In this document: positions 9,539 through 21,213 of the stretch, in pieces
Layout of the letters: each line of letters begins with the position of its first letter
Numbering within the stretch: the first letter of the stretch is position 1
Assembly: GCA_001599755.1 (NCBI GenBank)
Contig: BCHX01000007.1
Coordinates: forward strand, 1,550,001 to 1,614,000
Direction: 5' to 3'
DNA from: Gliomastix tumulicola
Taxonomy: Eukaryota; Ascomycota; Sordariomycetes; Hypocreales; Bionectriaceae
DNA length: 64,000 bases
The notes under the pieces: generated by a model
Seen by the model: the letters and a program-made list of their open reading frames with translations, nothing else
What the model was told of the DNA's origin: nothing
Database searches by the model: none
Translations under genes and position numbers: made by a program

Positions 9539-11258
9539 ATGACCATCCTCGTTGGAAGACCCCTCAACTGGGCCATCACGGCCACGGCCGGTGCAGGCTT
9601 TCTCCTATTTGGTTACGACCAGGGCGTCATGTCCGGCCTCCTCACCGGCCGCGCCTTCACCGCCACCTTTCTCGAGATAGACACCACCAACGGCGGCAAT
9701 CCAGACAAGGACGGCGCGGCCACGCTCCAGGGCCTCGTCGTCGCCATCTACGAGATTGGCTGCTTCTTCGGCGCGCTCTTCTGCTTCGCCTGGGGCGAGA
9801 GGCTCGGTCGGCGATGGTGCATCATGGCTGGCTGCCTCGTCCTTAGCGCGGGCGCCGTGCTCCAGGCTACTTCGTATGGGATCCCGCAGATGATTGTTGG
9901 GCGTATCGTTGCAGGACTGGGCAACGGCATGAACACGGCGACGATCCCCGTCTGGCACTCGGAGCTCATGAAGGCGCAGGACAGAGGAAGGGGTCTGGCC
10001 ATCGAGCTCGCCATCAACATCTTTGGCGTCGCGCTCTCGTACTGGACTGACTATGGCATGTCCTATGTCCTCAACGAGTCGCAGTTCCGCTTCCCCCTCG
10101 CTCTGCAGATCTTCTTTGCTCTGGTGACCTTTGCGGGCATCATCGTCCTGCCCGAGTCTCCGCGCTGGCTCATCGCACACGACCGTCACGACGAGGCGAG
10201 ACAGATCCTGTGGGCTGTGCAGAAGGACGCCAAGAACATCAGCCCGGATAACGATAGGCTCAACCGCAATGTCGCTGAGATCCAACACGCAATCAAGGAG
10301 GAGAGGGAGGCTGCCAAGACGGCCAACTTCACGGCCATGTTCAAGAATGGCGAGCAGCGGTTCCTCTACCGAACACTGCTTGGTATCGGAGGCCAGGCCA
10401 TCCAACAGCTCAGGTACTTGCCACTCACCTGTCCTCTGCTTACATGTCTGTATCCCAACTAATACCCCATTACAGTGGCATCAATCTCATCACCTACGTA
10501 CGCTAATTCCTACCTCTACTCTCCCCCTCCACCACATACTAACACAGCCAGTACGCACCCGTCATCTTCCAACAATCCGTCGGCATGCCACACAACCTGT
10601 CCCTCCTCCTCGCTGGCTTCAACGGGATCGCCTACTTCCTCTCCTCGCTCATCCCCATCTGGCTCATCGACCGCCTCGGCCGTCGCAAGCTCATGCTCTT
10701 CGCCGCCGCCGGGCAGTGTGTCTGCATGGCCGTCCTCGCCGGTACCGTGTCCGACGGCGGGCGCGCGGCGGGTATCGTGGCCATCGTCATGCTCTTCCTC
10801 TTCAACTTCTTCTTCGCCGTCGGCCTGCTCGCCATCCCGTGGTTGTGTGAGTACATCATATCCCCCTTGCATCATTTCTACACCACTTCTGACAGACATC
10901 AGTGCCCGCTGAATACGCCCCCCTGGCCATCCGCACCCGCGCCGCCGCCCTGTCGACAGCCTCCAACTGGATCTTCACCTTCCTCGTCGTCATGATCACC
11001 CCGGTCTCCATCCAGAGCATCGGCTGGCGCACCTACGTCTACTTCTCCGTCTTCAACTTCCTCTTCATCCCCATCATCTACTTCGCCTACCCGGAGACCC
11101 AGTGGCTCTCCCTCGAGCAGATCGACAAGCTCTTCACCGGCGAGAAGATCATGCTGCGGTGGGATCCGCAGATGGGCGTGCCGGGCGAGGCCCCCGAGAC
11201 GCGCGATGAGGAGAAGTCGATACGCCAGGAGGAGCTTGAGGTTTCGAAGGAAGAGTGA
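9539..11258 (+). CDS. MFS sugar transporter (sugar porter family)
   Basis: Four exons by splice signals: 9539-10413, 10476-10497, 10552-10846 and 10903-11258, giving about 515 residues. Family marks are FLLFGYDQGVMSGLL in the first membrane helix, GERLGRRWCI in loop 2-3, the PESPRWLI motif after helix 6, the GINLITYYAPVIFQ block after helix 7 (spanning the second and third exons), DRLGRRKLM in loop 8-9, the PWLLPAEYAPLAIR block and PETQWLSLEQID at the end. Twelve membrane helices fit the hydropathy. It should import a hexose, pentose or polyol across the plasma membrane. The second exon is only 22 nt. It lies between the Zn2Cys6 regulator and an SDR, facing the SDR tail to tail, which supports a shared catabolic pathway. 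Confidence 0.9.
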
Positions 11259-11528
11259 TTGAAATCGCTGTGCAAGCTAGATAAAGTCCAGCTAGGGTTC
11301 CAAATTACATTTAAAAAAACAGAAAGGCAGATGAGCTCAATGTTGATACAGTAGTCGACACCTTTCTACTCAGGACGCGAGAATCTATCCTAGATGACGT
11401 TCTCAAGCACGCTCTTTCTCACGTAGGATTCTTCAGAACACGGCCTTCAGGTATTTCGTGAAATCATTTTCAGATAAACAGCGCCTGGATTATAGGAATC
11501 ATAGTCATGTCCCTCGATCTATCTCTAT

Positions 11529-12561
11529 TTATGCAGATGCGCAATGGCCACCGTCAACCCTCAAATCAGCTCCGTGCACAAAGGCAGCCCCCTCGGAGAG
11601 GAGGAACACCGCTGGCGCTTTGAAATCCTCAGGCGCGCCCAGTCGTCCAAGCAGTGCTCCAGCCATCCACGTCTTCTCCACATCCGGGTTCTCCTTGAGT
11701 AGCTGGTCGGTCATGGCAGTGCGGATGTACTAGATGATTCATCCGTGTTAGCTCCAGCTCGCCGTCTTGAAGTCTGCTCCAGACTCCGCGGATGGATGTC
11801 ACAGAAGTAGGAGGGGTACTCACACCAGGAGAGAGCGTGTTCACGCGAATGCCGTGCTGGCCCCATTCCTGGGCAACGGATCGGCACATTTGCTGCACAG
11901 CAGCCTTGCTCGAGTTGTATGCGGTGCAGCTCAGGCCCTATTCAGTAATTAGGTAATTACTCTCCGAGTGGGCAGTACAGAGAAGACCACTCACCCTGTT
12001 GGCAATGTTGCCCGACATGCTCGAGATGATGACGATGCTCCCAGGCCTCTTCCTGTCCCGCAACGCCCTCGCCGTGTACTTGCACGTGTTGAACACGCCC
12101 GTCACGTTCACTCTCAGTATTCTCTCGAAATCCGCAGCGGGATAATCAAACGCCGAGATCTGCTGCTGAACACCAGCACAGGCAATGGCTCCCCAGAAGA
12201 CGGCGCCGGTCGTCTCTGCCTCGCTCTCGATGCTCTGCACTGCCTGCTCAACGGCTGCCTCGTCCGTCACGTCGCACCGGCGATAGGACACGGCTCGGCC
12301 GCCGGCCTTGGCGACCTTGTTGAGATGAGCCCATTCGGACGGAGATGGCTCCTCAAGGATGTCCAGGCAAGCAGCATTTCCGCCGGCTTCGACAACGGCA
12401 AGGGCGAGGGTGATGCCCAGTCCACGGCCGCCGCCGGTGATGGCGACTGTCTTGCCTTCGAGGGAGAAGAGCTTGAACGAGGGGGCGTTGGATGCCGGCG
12501 TGATCGCAGACTCGGGGATTTGAGCAGGGAGCTCGATGTCACTCACGACGGAGGGAGCCAT
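11529..12561 (-). CDS. Short-chain dehydrogenase/reductase, polyol/ketose type
   Basis: Exons on the minus strand are 12561-11995, 11937-11824 and 11729-11529, giving about 293 residues. The NAD(P)-binding motif is TGGGRGLG near residue 40. The catalytic Ser lies in IVIISSMSG and the Tyr/Lys pair is in YNSSK. The ending RVDGGHCAS is typical of classical SDRs. The overall shape resembles the fungal mannitol dehydrogenase, sorbose reductase and D-arabinitol dehydrogenase group, so interconversion of a polyol and a ketose is likely but the substrate is open. The C-terminus shows no obvious peroxisomal signal. It is convergent with the transporter and divergent from the transketolase-like gene, with an 827-bp shared promoter region. 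Confidence 0.87.
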
Positions 12562-13388
12562 TATGACAAGATGCGCTAGGGGGTGGGAGGGAAAACGAAC
12601 GGCGAGGTAGATGTTGGAATGGACTATCACGATCAAGACAGCAGCGGAGGTATAGGGATTAGAAATAGACGTTGAATGGCAACTTGTGCCGCAGATAAGC
12701 TGAGTTGAGTTCCCGTCGAGTTTCTGGTCTCGAACATCGTGGAAGAGAACATCCTCTTCGGCTTCCCGTAAACTGATTGATCTGATGACCTTCTACAGCT
12801 TGCTTAGAGCTGCCGTATTCGGCCTCATTCAGGGAATCCCAGACACTTCGCTAAGCGTGTCTCCGAGGATGGTAAGCCTAAGCGCTGTGTGGAGCACTGA
12901 GTCTAGTAATAGCGCGTCTTTGGAGAGGGAGAAGAGGGAGGGGAACGTGAGTTCAGCCAGTGGACTTTACACTTGAGAAACGGATACCTCTTTTGGAAAT
13001 TCCGCTGGTGGCGAGAAGTCTAGGTATGTTCGGTGTTATTCGAACCCGAAACGTCGTCCGAGGTGCCGGTTCGCCTCCGTAATTCCCCTCTCTGATCATG
13101 TTGGCGGGCGGCTCGCGCTGCCTCTTCAGGATATCGAAGCGCCGACGGCTTCCGCTGTCTGATGACTATTGGGGAACGTAGATCGGAAAGAATGATCGAT
13201 TACCTTTGCGATTCTCGCGCAGGACAGGAATGGCCATTTGTAGCGACGCCGAAAAGCAGTAGCATTATATCAAGTCGCGGCTTGCTCCCTTGTCAATCGC
13301 CTTGAGACCTTTTACAATCTGGATTGAAATTTTAGCAGAGAGAGAAAGAGCATAACACCTTTCATCTTTCAATTTCAAATTAGTCAAT
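12562..13388. promoter_or_regulatory. Bidirectional promoter region, SDR / transketolase-like gene
   Basis: No supported gene lies in these 827 bp. The region drives the SDR to the left and the transketolase-like gene to the right. It contains a small inverted repeat TTCG-N8-CGAA near 13028-13044 and several CGG/CCG half sites of the kind Zn2Cys6 proteins bind. None is clear enough to call as an operator. Confidence 0.5.
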
Positions 13389-15733
13389 ATGGCACCGCAC
13401 GCAGAGGAACGCCCTGCCGACCTCACCGTCGGTGGTGTCAAGCGCCTTCACCAAGACGACGAGAAGACCATTGATCTTGTCCTCAAACAGTTCCGATGCT
13501 TGATTGCAGATCTGTGCCAACAGTTCAATGGCGGTCATCCAGGGTACGTCTCAAGAACAGACTCATATCGCTAAGCTTGCGCTTACAATACGTCCACACA
13601 GGAGCGCCATGGGAATGGCCGCCATTGGCATCGCCCTCTGGAAATACACGATGAAGTACTCGCCGACGAACCCAACCTACTTCAACCGGGACCGCTTCGT
13701 CCTCTCCAACGGCCACACGTGCCTCTTCCAGTACGCCTTCCTCCATCTCACCGGCTACAAGGCCATGACCATGGACCAGCTCAAGTCCTACCACTCCTCG
13801 CGCTACGACTCCCTCTGCCCCGGCCACCCGGAGATCGAGCACGATGGTATCGAGGTTACGACAGGACCCCTTGGCCAGGGCATCGCGAATGCAGTTGGTA
13901 TGGCCATGGCGACGAAGAATCTCGGTGCCTTGTATAACCGTCCCGGCTTCGATCTCGTCAACAACACCACCTGGTGTATGATCGGAGATGCTTGTCTGCA
14001 GGAGGGCGTCGCGCTCGAGGCTATACAGCTCGCTGGACACTGGAAGCTGAACAACCTGGTCGTCATATACGACAATAATCAGATCACCTGCGACGGGAGT
14101 GTTGATCTCTGCAATACCGAGGATGTCGACGCCAAGATGCGCGCATGCGGATGGGATGTGATCAACGTCGAGGATGGCTGCTTCGATGTCGAGGGCCTGG
14201 TGCGGGCTTTGAGCAGCGCCAGAGCCAGCACTGAAAAGCCGACCTTTATCAACGTCCGCACCGTCATCGGCGTCGGCAGCAGCGTCGCAGGCGATGCCAA
14301 GGCCCATGGAGCTGCCTACGGAGTCGAAGGCGTGCGCGACATCAAGACCGCGCTGGGCATGAATCCAGATGAGCATTTCGTCCTTCACGACGAAGTCTAC
14401 GGCTTCTTCCGCGATGCCGAGACCCGAGGCCGGAAGCTGGAGGCTGATTGGCAGGAGCTCGTGGACGCATACGGCAAGGAGTATCCAGAACTGCATGAAG
14501 AGTTCATCAAGAGAGTTGAGGGGCACTGGCCGCAGGACTGGAGGAGCATCATCCCATCGAAGGAGTCATTTCCAACCACTCCCACGGCATCAAGAAAGTC
14601 AGCTGGCCTGGTTTACAACCCCTTGGCTGCTGCTTTGAGAAACATGATGGTGGGAACGGCAGATCTGTCGCCGTCTGTCAACATGATCTGGAAAGGCAAG
14701 GTTGACTTTCAGCATGTGAGTCGGAACAAACATATAACACTGGTGATGAACAACAACTAATGTGGCCGATGTTAGCCTAATCTAAAAACAGCATGTGGCA
14801 TCAACGGAGACTATTCTGGACGTTACATTCACTGGGGTATCCGGGAGCATGCTATGGCGTCTATTTCCAACGGTCTCGCAGCCTATCAAAAGGGAACTAT
14901 CCTCCCCGTAACCTCTAGTTTCTTCATGTTCTATATCGTGAGTACCTATTCGATCCTACATTTAGGGAAATATTCATCATCTAATTCCCAAACAGTACGC
15001 CGCTCCTGGGGTACGGATGGGTGCCCTGCAGCACCTCCAGACCATTCACATCGCTACTCACGACTCTATCGGCACTGGAGAAGACGGTCCCACACACCAG
15101 CCTATCGCCCTGCCAGCACTATATCGCGCCATGCCAAACCTTCTATACATTCGCCCCTGCGACACCGAAGAGACGGCGGGTGCCTTCATTGCGGCCCTCG
15201 AAGCCAGGAACACACCGTCTATTCTATCACTCTCCCGTCAAAACCTGGAGCAGTACCCTCAGTACACCGACAGACAGGGCGTTCTCAAGGGCGCCTACGT
15301 CCTCATCGAAGAGGACGACGCCGATGTCACCCTCATCGGCGTCGGCGCCGAGATGTGCTTCGCCATCAAGACCCGGGATCTCCTCAAGAAGGACTACGGC
15401 CTCAGAGCCAGAGTCGTCTCGTTCCCCTGCCAGCGGCTCTTTGATGCCCAGCCCCTCGAGTATAAGCGGCAGGTCCTGCAGTACCGCTCCCGAGCACCGA
15501 GAGTGGTCATTGAGGCGTATGCAGTGAATGGCTGGGAGCGCTACGCCGACGCCGGGTACTCGATGGCGTCCTTCGGCAAGTCGCTGCCCGGGAAGGACGC
15601 CTACGCATACTTTGGCTTCGATGCGGCTGTGATTGCGCCACAGGTAAAAGCCTTATGCGACGAGGTGGCTGGGAGTGGCGTGGAGAGTCTTCGGGGGGAG
15701 TTTCGAGATCTGAATGCCAGACGAGAAATCTAG
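13389..15733 (+). CDS. Transketolase family, dihydroxyacetone-synthase-like
   Basis: Exons 13389-13543, 13602-14715, 14776-14937 and 14996-15733 give about 722 residues. It is a full thiamine-diphosphate transketolase. Visible marks are GHPGSAMGMAA, LSNGHTCLFQY, the GDACLQEG...IYDNN cofactor motif, the pyrimidine domain with DYSGRYIHWGIREHAM and THDSIGTGEDGPTHQP, and a C-terminal domain with SFPCQRLFD. Blocks such as KSYHSSRYDSLCPGHPEIE and FFMFYIYAAPGVRMGALQ are closer to yeast dihydroxyacetone synthase than to the housekeeping pentose-phosphate enzyme. It would transfer a ketol group from a ketose phosphate to an aldehyde, possibly formaldehyde. The protein ends ARREI, so the peroxisomal PTS1 of methylotrophic yeast enzymes is absent and a cytosolic site is likely. 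Its place beside the SDR, transporter and regulator suggests a dedicated catabolic role. Confidence 0.9.
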
Positions 15734-16614
15734 GTTCGAAGTATCAAGTGAGGTTTAAATAAAGGGCGGCTGGCTATAGTACCTACTTAAGTAATCATCC
15801 ATAAGGGCTAGCGGCCGTTTCATCAGCCAAGATGGAGGCTTTTACGGGAGAAATCGAGACTCAGTAGTGAGAGCCTTGCAGCCATACGCTTCAACACGGT
15901 CACTTAATCAGCTAAATTGTAGCTGTCAAAAGCCCATGCAAACCTGCATTTCCATATCTTCTGCCTCGCCCTGGTGAAGATTTGCATGTAATTACTAACT
16001 ATATAACATCCTCTTGCATGATCTGTGCTCAACCTCTCCCCCATTGCGTCACCCAACCTCTCACCCAGCACGCCATCATTTGACAATACGAGGCCTGTAC
16101 CAATAGGAATCGACACGTACCCTTGATCAAATCATCAGGTGACACTTTTCATCAGCTTCTCGGGGAAACCTTCCCGAGATATTCCTTGAAATTGCCCCTA
16201 ATGCGTGGCCGCCATGGCTTTTCAAGATGAATCACGGACCCTTGCCTCTGGCTGTGCCATGTACATTTCCTGCTTTTCCCTTGCATGCAGAAGGCATACT
16301 TGTGGCGGGAACAAATTTGTGTAAAACTTTTCAGATGGCCGGTGGCAAGACGCAATAGAATCCAAAGTCAGATATATTCCAAGGCACCTAGGCAAGGTAT
16401 GACGGTCTCTTCCCCTTATCGCTCGCTGCCGCCTCGTCTCGCTCCGTCCTACGTTCGCGAGCCTCCCCACTTTCTCTTCCCTACTTCACTCGTCGTCCGG
16501 AAATCTCTGCTTGAGCATTCTGCGAGAAGGGCGTTTCAAATGAAGCTCCCCAGAGCAAAATCACTGGCTCCCATGCCACTTGACAGCTGAATAGGCGAGT
16601 GTCCCGTCCGCTCG
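15734..16614. other. Convergent 3' intergenic region
   Basis: This is the shared downstream region of the plus-strand transketolase-like gene and the minus-strand unknown gene. An AATAAA-like sequence near 15758 is a possible poly(A) signal for the former. I see no coding sequence. Confidence 0.5.
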
Positions 16615-17840
16615 TCAACGTCGGTCCCAAGGTCTCGTTGTGTCAGGAATCCGGTGAGCAGCAAAGTACTGTGCCCCTAGCTCCAGCCACTGTCCTGTCA
16701 TGTCCTCCAGCACTTCGCCGATTCTCTGCCTCGCTCGCCTGCCCTGCTCCGTTATAGCCGCAGGCATGGTCTCCAGCCTCTGGCCGACCGAGTCCGGCAG
16801 AACTGCCCTCGCACCGTTCACCATCGCTGGTATCGCGGCTCTGGCCTCGTCCACCATGGCGGGGATCGCCTCCCTTGCCTCGTTCACCATGGCGGGGATC
16901 GCTGCCCTTGCTCCGTCGAGAGCCTCCACGGCAGCCGGCACGGCTCTCTCCTGCAGGAAACTGGTGGCCTCCGAGACTTGCGTCCTCAGCGTACCAGACA
17001 CCTCATTGTAGGCCGCCGTCGCCAGTCTGCGGGCATGGATGGGCGCGGCGCGTCGGATGCTGCCGGATCGCCAGGCGTTGTCGAGGCCATGAGCGGTGCG
17101 GAAGGCTGGCGCCGCTCGGGGGTGCTCAACTTCGAAACGGTACGTCTCGTGGACCCTCCTGCCGTCGAAGATGGGCACCTCGTAGTCGAAGCGGAAGACC
17201 CAGTTGTTCTCTCCCCAGTCCTCCGCGAGGATGAAGGCATCCTCATCGTCGAACTGGAAGGTGTCGTGGTCGTGGTCGTTGTCGTTGTCGTCGTCATCAG
17301 TGGGACTCTGAACAGGGCCACGGCCGGTGTGGCTTCGGGGGGATGGGTTGTTTTCGGGGACGATATCAGCCTCCGTAACTACAACCCACGCGTCTCCCAG
17401 GGAGGAAGCTTCGCCCGAAGAAGTGTGGCTGTCGCCCACGGCTTCTCGGCTCGCCTCCGCTCTTCCAGCCACCTGCTGTTGCTCCCACTCTGCACCGTCG
17501 TCGCTGAGGTCCATGGTGCGCGACGTAGCAGACGGGAAGGAAGGCGCGAACGTAATCCGAGGCATTGTGTCGGGCCAACCAGGGGTGTTGTCTAAGTTTT
17601 CTTCCAGGTTAGTAAACAACAACAACTCCAAGCGCAAAAGCTTTGCCGCTCTGATGAAGACTTACTGCCAGTTCCGGGGGCACGGGCCAAGAAATATCCC
17701 ACGTCGTCGTTGGGGGCGTGGGAGGAACGCTGTGATGGGGAGACGTTCGGGGCCCTGTGACGCTCTTCCACCTCGTCGTGGGAACCCTCTGGGTGATGAG
17801 GGTGCGCTTGGTGACTGGGACTGTGGGTTGCGTGAGACAT
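16615..17840 (-). CDS. Unrecognised protein with 11-residue amphipathic repeats
   Basis: Two exons, 17840-17666 and 17600-16615, give about 386 residues. The intron has GTAAGT, an ACTAAC branch and a good acceptor. The N-terminal exon is His/Ser-rich (MSHATHSPSHQAHPHH). A long acidic Asp/Asn/His stretch sits mid-protein, followed by a segment rich in aromatic and charged residues (WVFRFDYEVPIFDGRR). The C-terminal half is Ala-rich and probably helical. It contains four 11-residue units of the type ARAAIPAMVNE. Such 11-mer repeats are known in proteins that lie on lipid surfaces or in LEA-like proteins, but this is an analogy only. A TATA box sits 51 nt upstream of the start. I do not recognise the family. 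Confidence 0.72.
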
Positions 17841-19262
17841 GTTTGCAGATAAGTGGTGTTTTATGTGTTTGGGATTAATGAGGATTACCGTATTTATAAA
17901 GCGTCGCTGACTGAGCTTGCCAGGGGGTGTGAAAGAAGATGTCAAGATGGCAAGGAAGTTGAGTGTGAAAGGGTGACGAGTGATGGGATGAAGAGATTAT
18001 GGGCCCTTTATAAGCCAGCGCTTCAGCATTGCCCTGAGGGAGGGGGGGGGGGATGGCGTTGGCCCTCTGTTCACAGAGTATTATGTTGGGATGTCTCCCC
18101 AAGAACAGGCTTGTCTACCTGCCTCCTCCACAACAGAGGGTTGTGCTACGGTTCTGCTCTACGCAAGGTATCAGGTAGGGCCGAGCCAGCCCCCTTCCTG
18201 AAAGGTACCGAAGCCCTACACCGAGCCCGAAGCCTGCCTCAGCGCCTTGCCTGAGTGCATGAGGCCGATGAGACTGGTCTATTCACACCCACTACGTCCG
18301 CATACTGTTTGAAAGCACTGCTCTCTTTTCAGAGACTAGCTGACGACTATCTGCATCAACAAGGCTTTGACTAACACGTATGTAGCTGAGAGTCACGAGT
18401 ACATTGGGGTCTTCACCAGTTGCAGTGAGTTGCGACCTTAATGGCCGTAGTGTCGGCTGGGCTCGCGGACCATGACCACACCGGCTAGTTAGCCCCTTTG
18501 ACTGGACGCTTTGGGACAATTACAGGATGCGTGGTTGGTTCTTCCGTCCAGGTTCGTGTCATCGCGGGGGTATTAAGTTGGAACTCTGCGAAACGCGACC
18601 GGCCACCCTCGGAGTTTTCGGGCCCCTAATGGGCCGACTAAGCGGCGCCCCAACTGCAGCTGCCTCGCCCGAGTGACCGGAGCGCGACTTCCTCGTTGCA
18701 CGAAAGACTCGAGAAGAATGGTCAACATACGGCAGAAGCGCCTAGATTTTCAGCTAGTGAAGACAATCTCAATCCAGCCGTGCTCCGGAAATTGCTTCCG
18801 GAGACTTAGACAAAGATGGGAGGGTGCATCGAGACCCAGCAGATTCTCGGGTTGGTACCCACGAGGTCATTGAAAGAACTGATGCCGTCGAGGTGTTTCT
18901 CCCCGCCACAAGGCTACCTGAGGAATGAGCACACGGATAGTTGTTGGGAAAGAACCACGGAAAAGAGTTTTGTTTACAGAAGCCAAAAAAAGAATATGAG
19001 AGGTTGTCTGTTCTTTATGAACTCGCGTTCTGTTCCCCTCGGTCCATCCTGTTTTCTCTTCCCCTAGTATTGCTCAGATTCTCACATACGTGGGAAGAGT
19101 AGTGCTCCTGTCGGCATCCATCAATAACTACAATTTCACACAATCTGCATATCTCATCCCCTATATCCCTATTCACCCCAAAGCGTGGTGAACTCTTTTC
19201 CCGCCATCTTTTGGCAAGCGTTTTCCTCTTTCTAGCCCTTACTACGAGGAATACGAGTCAAT
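17841..19262. other. 1.4 kb divergent intergenic region
   Basis: No supported gene lies here. It separates the minus-strand repeat protein from the plus-strand unknown protein. A TATA box for the former lies at 17891-17898. The rest is of mixed composition without tRNA-like folds or repeats that I can see. Confidence 0.5.
17891..17898 (-). promoter_or_regulatory. TATA box of the 11-mer repeat gene
   Basis: TATAAATA on the minus strand lies 51 nt upstream of the ATG at 17840. It supports that start over the longer open frame reaching 17945. Confidence 0.5.
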
Positions 19263-21213
19263 ATGCCTCCAGGCGGCATTAATCCTGCCGATACCCTTCT
19301 AGATGGCTTTGCCGATAGCTATCATCGGGACCAAGACCAGTTCTGGGAGGCCCTCAGTTTCGAGAACGAGGGGCTCACCCAGTCTAATCTCGAGCTGCAA
19401 GATGGGTATCGCATAGCTTTGATCGAAATTCTTGCGGATTCGGGCCCTCCCTCAGAGATACCGGCCAAGTGTTATGATGTGATATTCGATGCGACAAGGG
19501 CCATCGACCGGCACCACGAGGAGCGGGCCTCCGCCGCTCTTCGGTATTACCACGAACTCCGGCAGGAAAAGGCGAACACTTTGTACCAACATTTTGCGAC
19601 CCGCAGCCCCGATTCCGAGCGCTCGTACAAAGTGCTCTGGAGTCTGGAGGGTACGGCCTGGTACGACGGCCACAAACCAGGCGACGCAATCTGGAAGCTC
19701 TATCCGATGGATGGCCGCACCGAGAGGCGATTTCCCCAGGTCCCTTTCAAGTGGAACAGCGAGCTCCTCTACTGCGGCGAGGTCCCCCGTCCCGACTACC
19801 AGAACTTTGGGCGCCTGCAACACATCATGCCGGACATGTGCGGCCTCCTCCTGGTCATTGTCGAATGGGGTATCGTTCGAAAGGAGACAACTGGCCAGGC
19901 ACTGTCTAACTCGGGACTCTTGATCCTCCAAGAGTGCCACGAGGGAATCTTCGAGTGGCGCTATGTTTCCCATCTCAAAGCGCTCTGGGACTCGTGCTTC
20001 GCTGACGGTTTCGGCTTTACTGACACCCAGCTAAAGCTCCAGACCGACCCGATGATCGCAGAGGTGGCGTTTCTTTTGAGCATATTCGCCAAGAGTCCCA
20101 ACCCCAACCTCGAGAGAGCGATGTACTACATCATTACTATGTTGGAAGAATGCACGGGGCTGCAGCTGCAGCAACTTGCTGAACGCTACGAGGCCGATCG
20201 CTTCGAGCGCCACCGCGTCGCCATTCTCGACAATGAGGATGATGAGGCAAGCCGACCAGACCCGCTCTTGGTCCATGAGGATTGCTCACATGTAAGTACA
20301 AACACCATCCGCATTGCCACTCTCATTTGATTAGGGGAAGAAGCTACGAAAGGATCGAGCCATGCTTCGGCAGTGGAAGGGTTGAAGTTGAATGTGGTCG
20401 CCAGATCCACCAAGCCTTGTCTTTTGTGATTGGCTGGGCGAGCGCCATCCCAATGAGGAACTTCTCAGCCTGACCCGGGCTCTGATCCTCGGATAATCTC
20501 TTCCCCGACACCCGATCCGAAGCTCGAATTGCTAACAGTGGAAACCTCTTCTACAGGATATCCACGAATACTACGGCCAACCCAAATTTTTGCGTGATCC
20601 TCTCCGAACCTGCCACGCTGCTCAGCCAGGTCTCAATCTCGTACCATACCTGCACGACTGCCTAGGAGAGTGCACCTACGTATCCAATTGCGTGGCTACG
20701 AGAATCGCGAGGCGCCTCCCCGTCGAGCCGCTCCGTGTACGATACATCCCGTCTCGAGACAAGTTCGCCCACTACCGCCCGGACGAGATCAGCCCAACCG
20801 TCGCGAGGCTCTTCGACTTGGCATACGACCTCGACAGGCCCCCTCTCCCGTTCCTGGGCTTTGGATCGTACACGAACCCTTGGGTCCAAGATTTCGTCTT
20901 GTCGAATCAAGAGCGTCCTCTTTACCCCGAGAATCGCCCTCTCGAACCGTACTTTGTCGAAGCCGCTGCTCTCGTTCCTGCTGAAGAGGTTCCTGCCCAA
21001 GAAGTAGAGGCCACTCTCGAGCAACAGACGGCCCCTGCCGAACAAGTTGCTGTCGATCCGCCGGTTGTCGAAGAACCCACTGCCGAGCATCACCTCAACT
21101 TCAATAGTTTCGATTTCATCCACGACGAAGACTTCGTCCTGGATAATCACGAGCCACCAGCTCTCGACAAGCCCAACGAGGATTTCCAGTTTCGGAAGCT
21201 CCTCGACAACTAG
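19263..21213 (+). CDS. Unrecognised fungal protein, about 561 residues
   Basis: Predicted exons 19263-20291 and 20557-21213 join in phase 0 (donor GTAAGT, acceptor CTACAG) and give about 561 residues. The 265-nt intron is long for this window, so the two parts could belong to different transcripts. The first part is mostly alpha-helical in composition, with conserved-looking aromatic patches (LWSLEGTAWYDGHKPGDAIW) but no motif I can name. The second begins DIHEYYGQPKFLRDP and ends in a Glu/Val-rich, disordered tail. No signal peptide or membrane helix is seen. Its stop lies only 62 bp before the start of the mitochondrial ribosomal protein gene. No function is offered. Confidence 0.65.

Noticed and set aside
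9605..10405. 266-codon open frame on the minus strand
   Set aside because: Antisense to exon 1 of the sugar transporter; no hydrophobic or domain pattern of its own.
13525..14526. 333-codon open frame on the minus strand
   Set aside because: Antisense to the transketolase-like gene, with Val/Asp/Glu-rich composition typical of shadows.
6781..15733. Secondary-metabolite gene cluster
   Set aside because: No polyketide synthase, NRPS, terpene synthase or tailoring P450 is present; the gene content fits primary catabolism.
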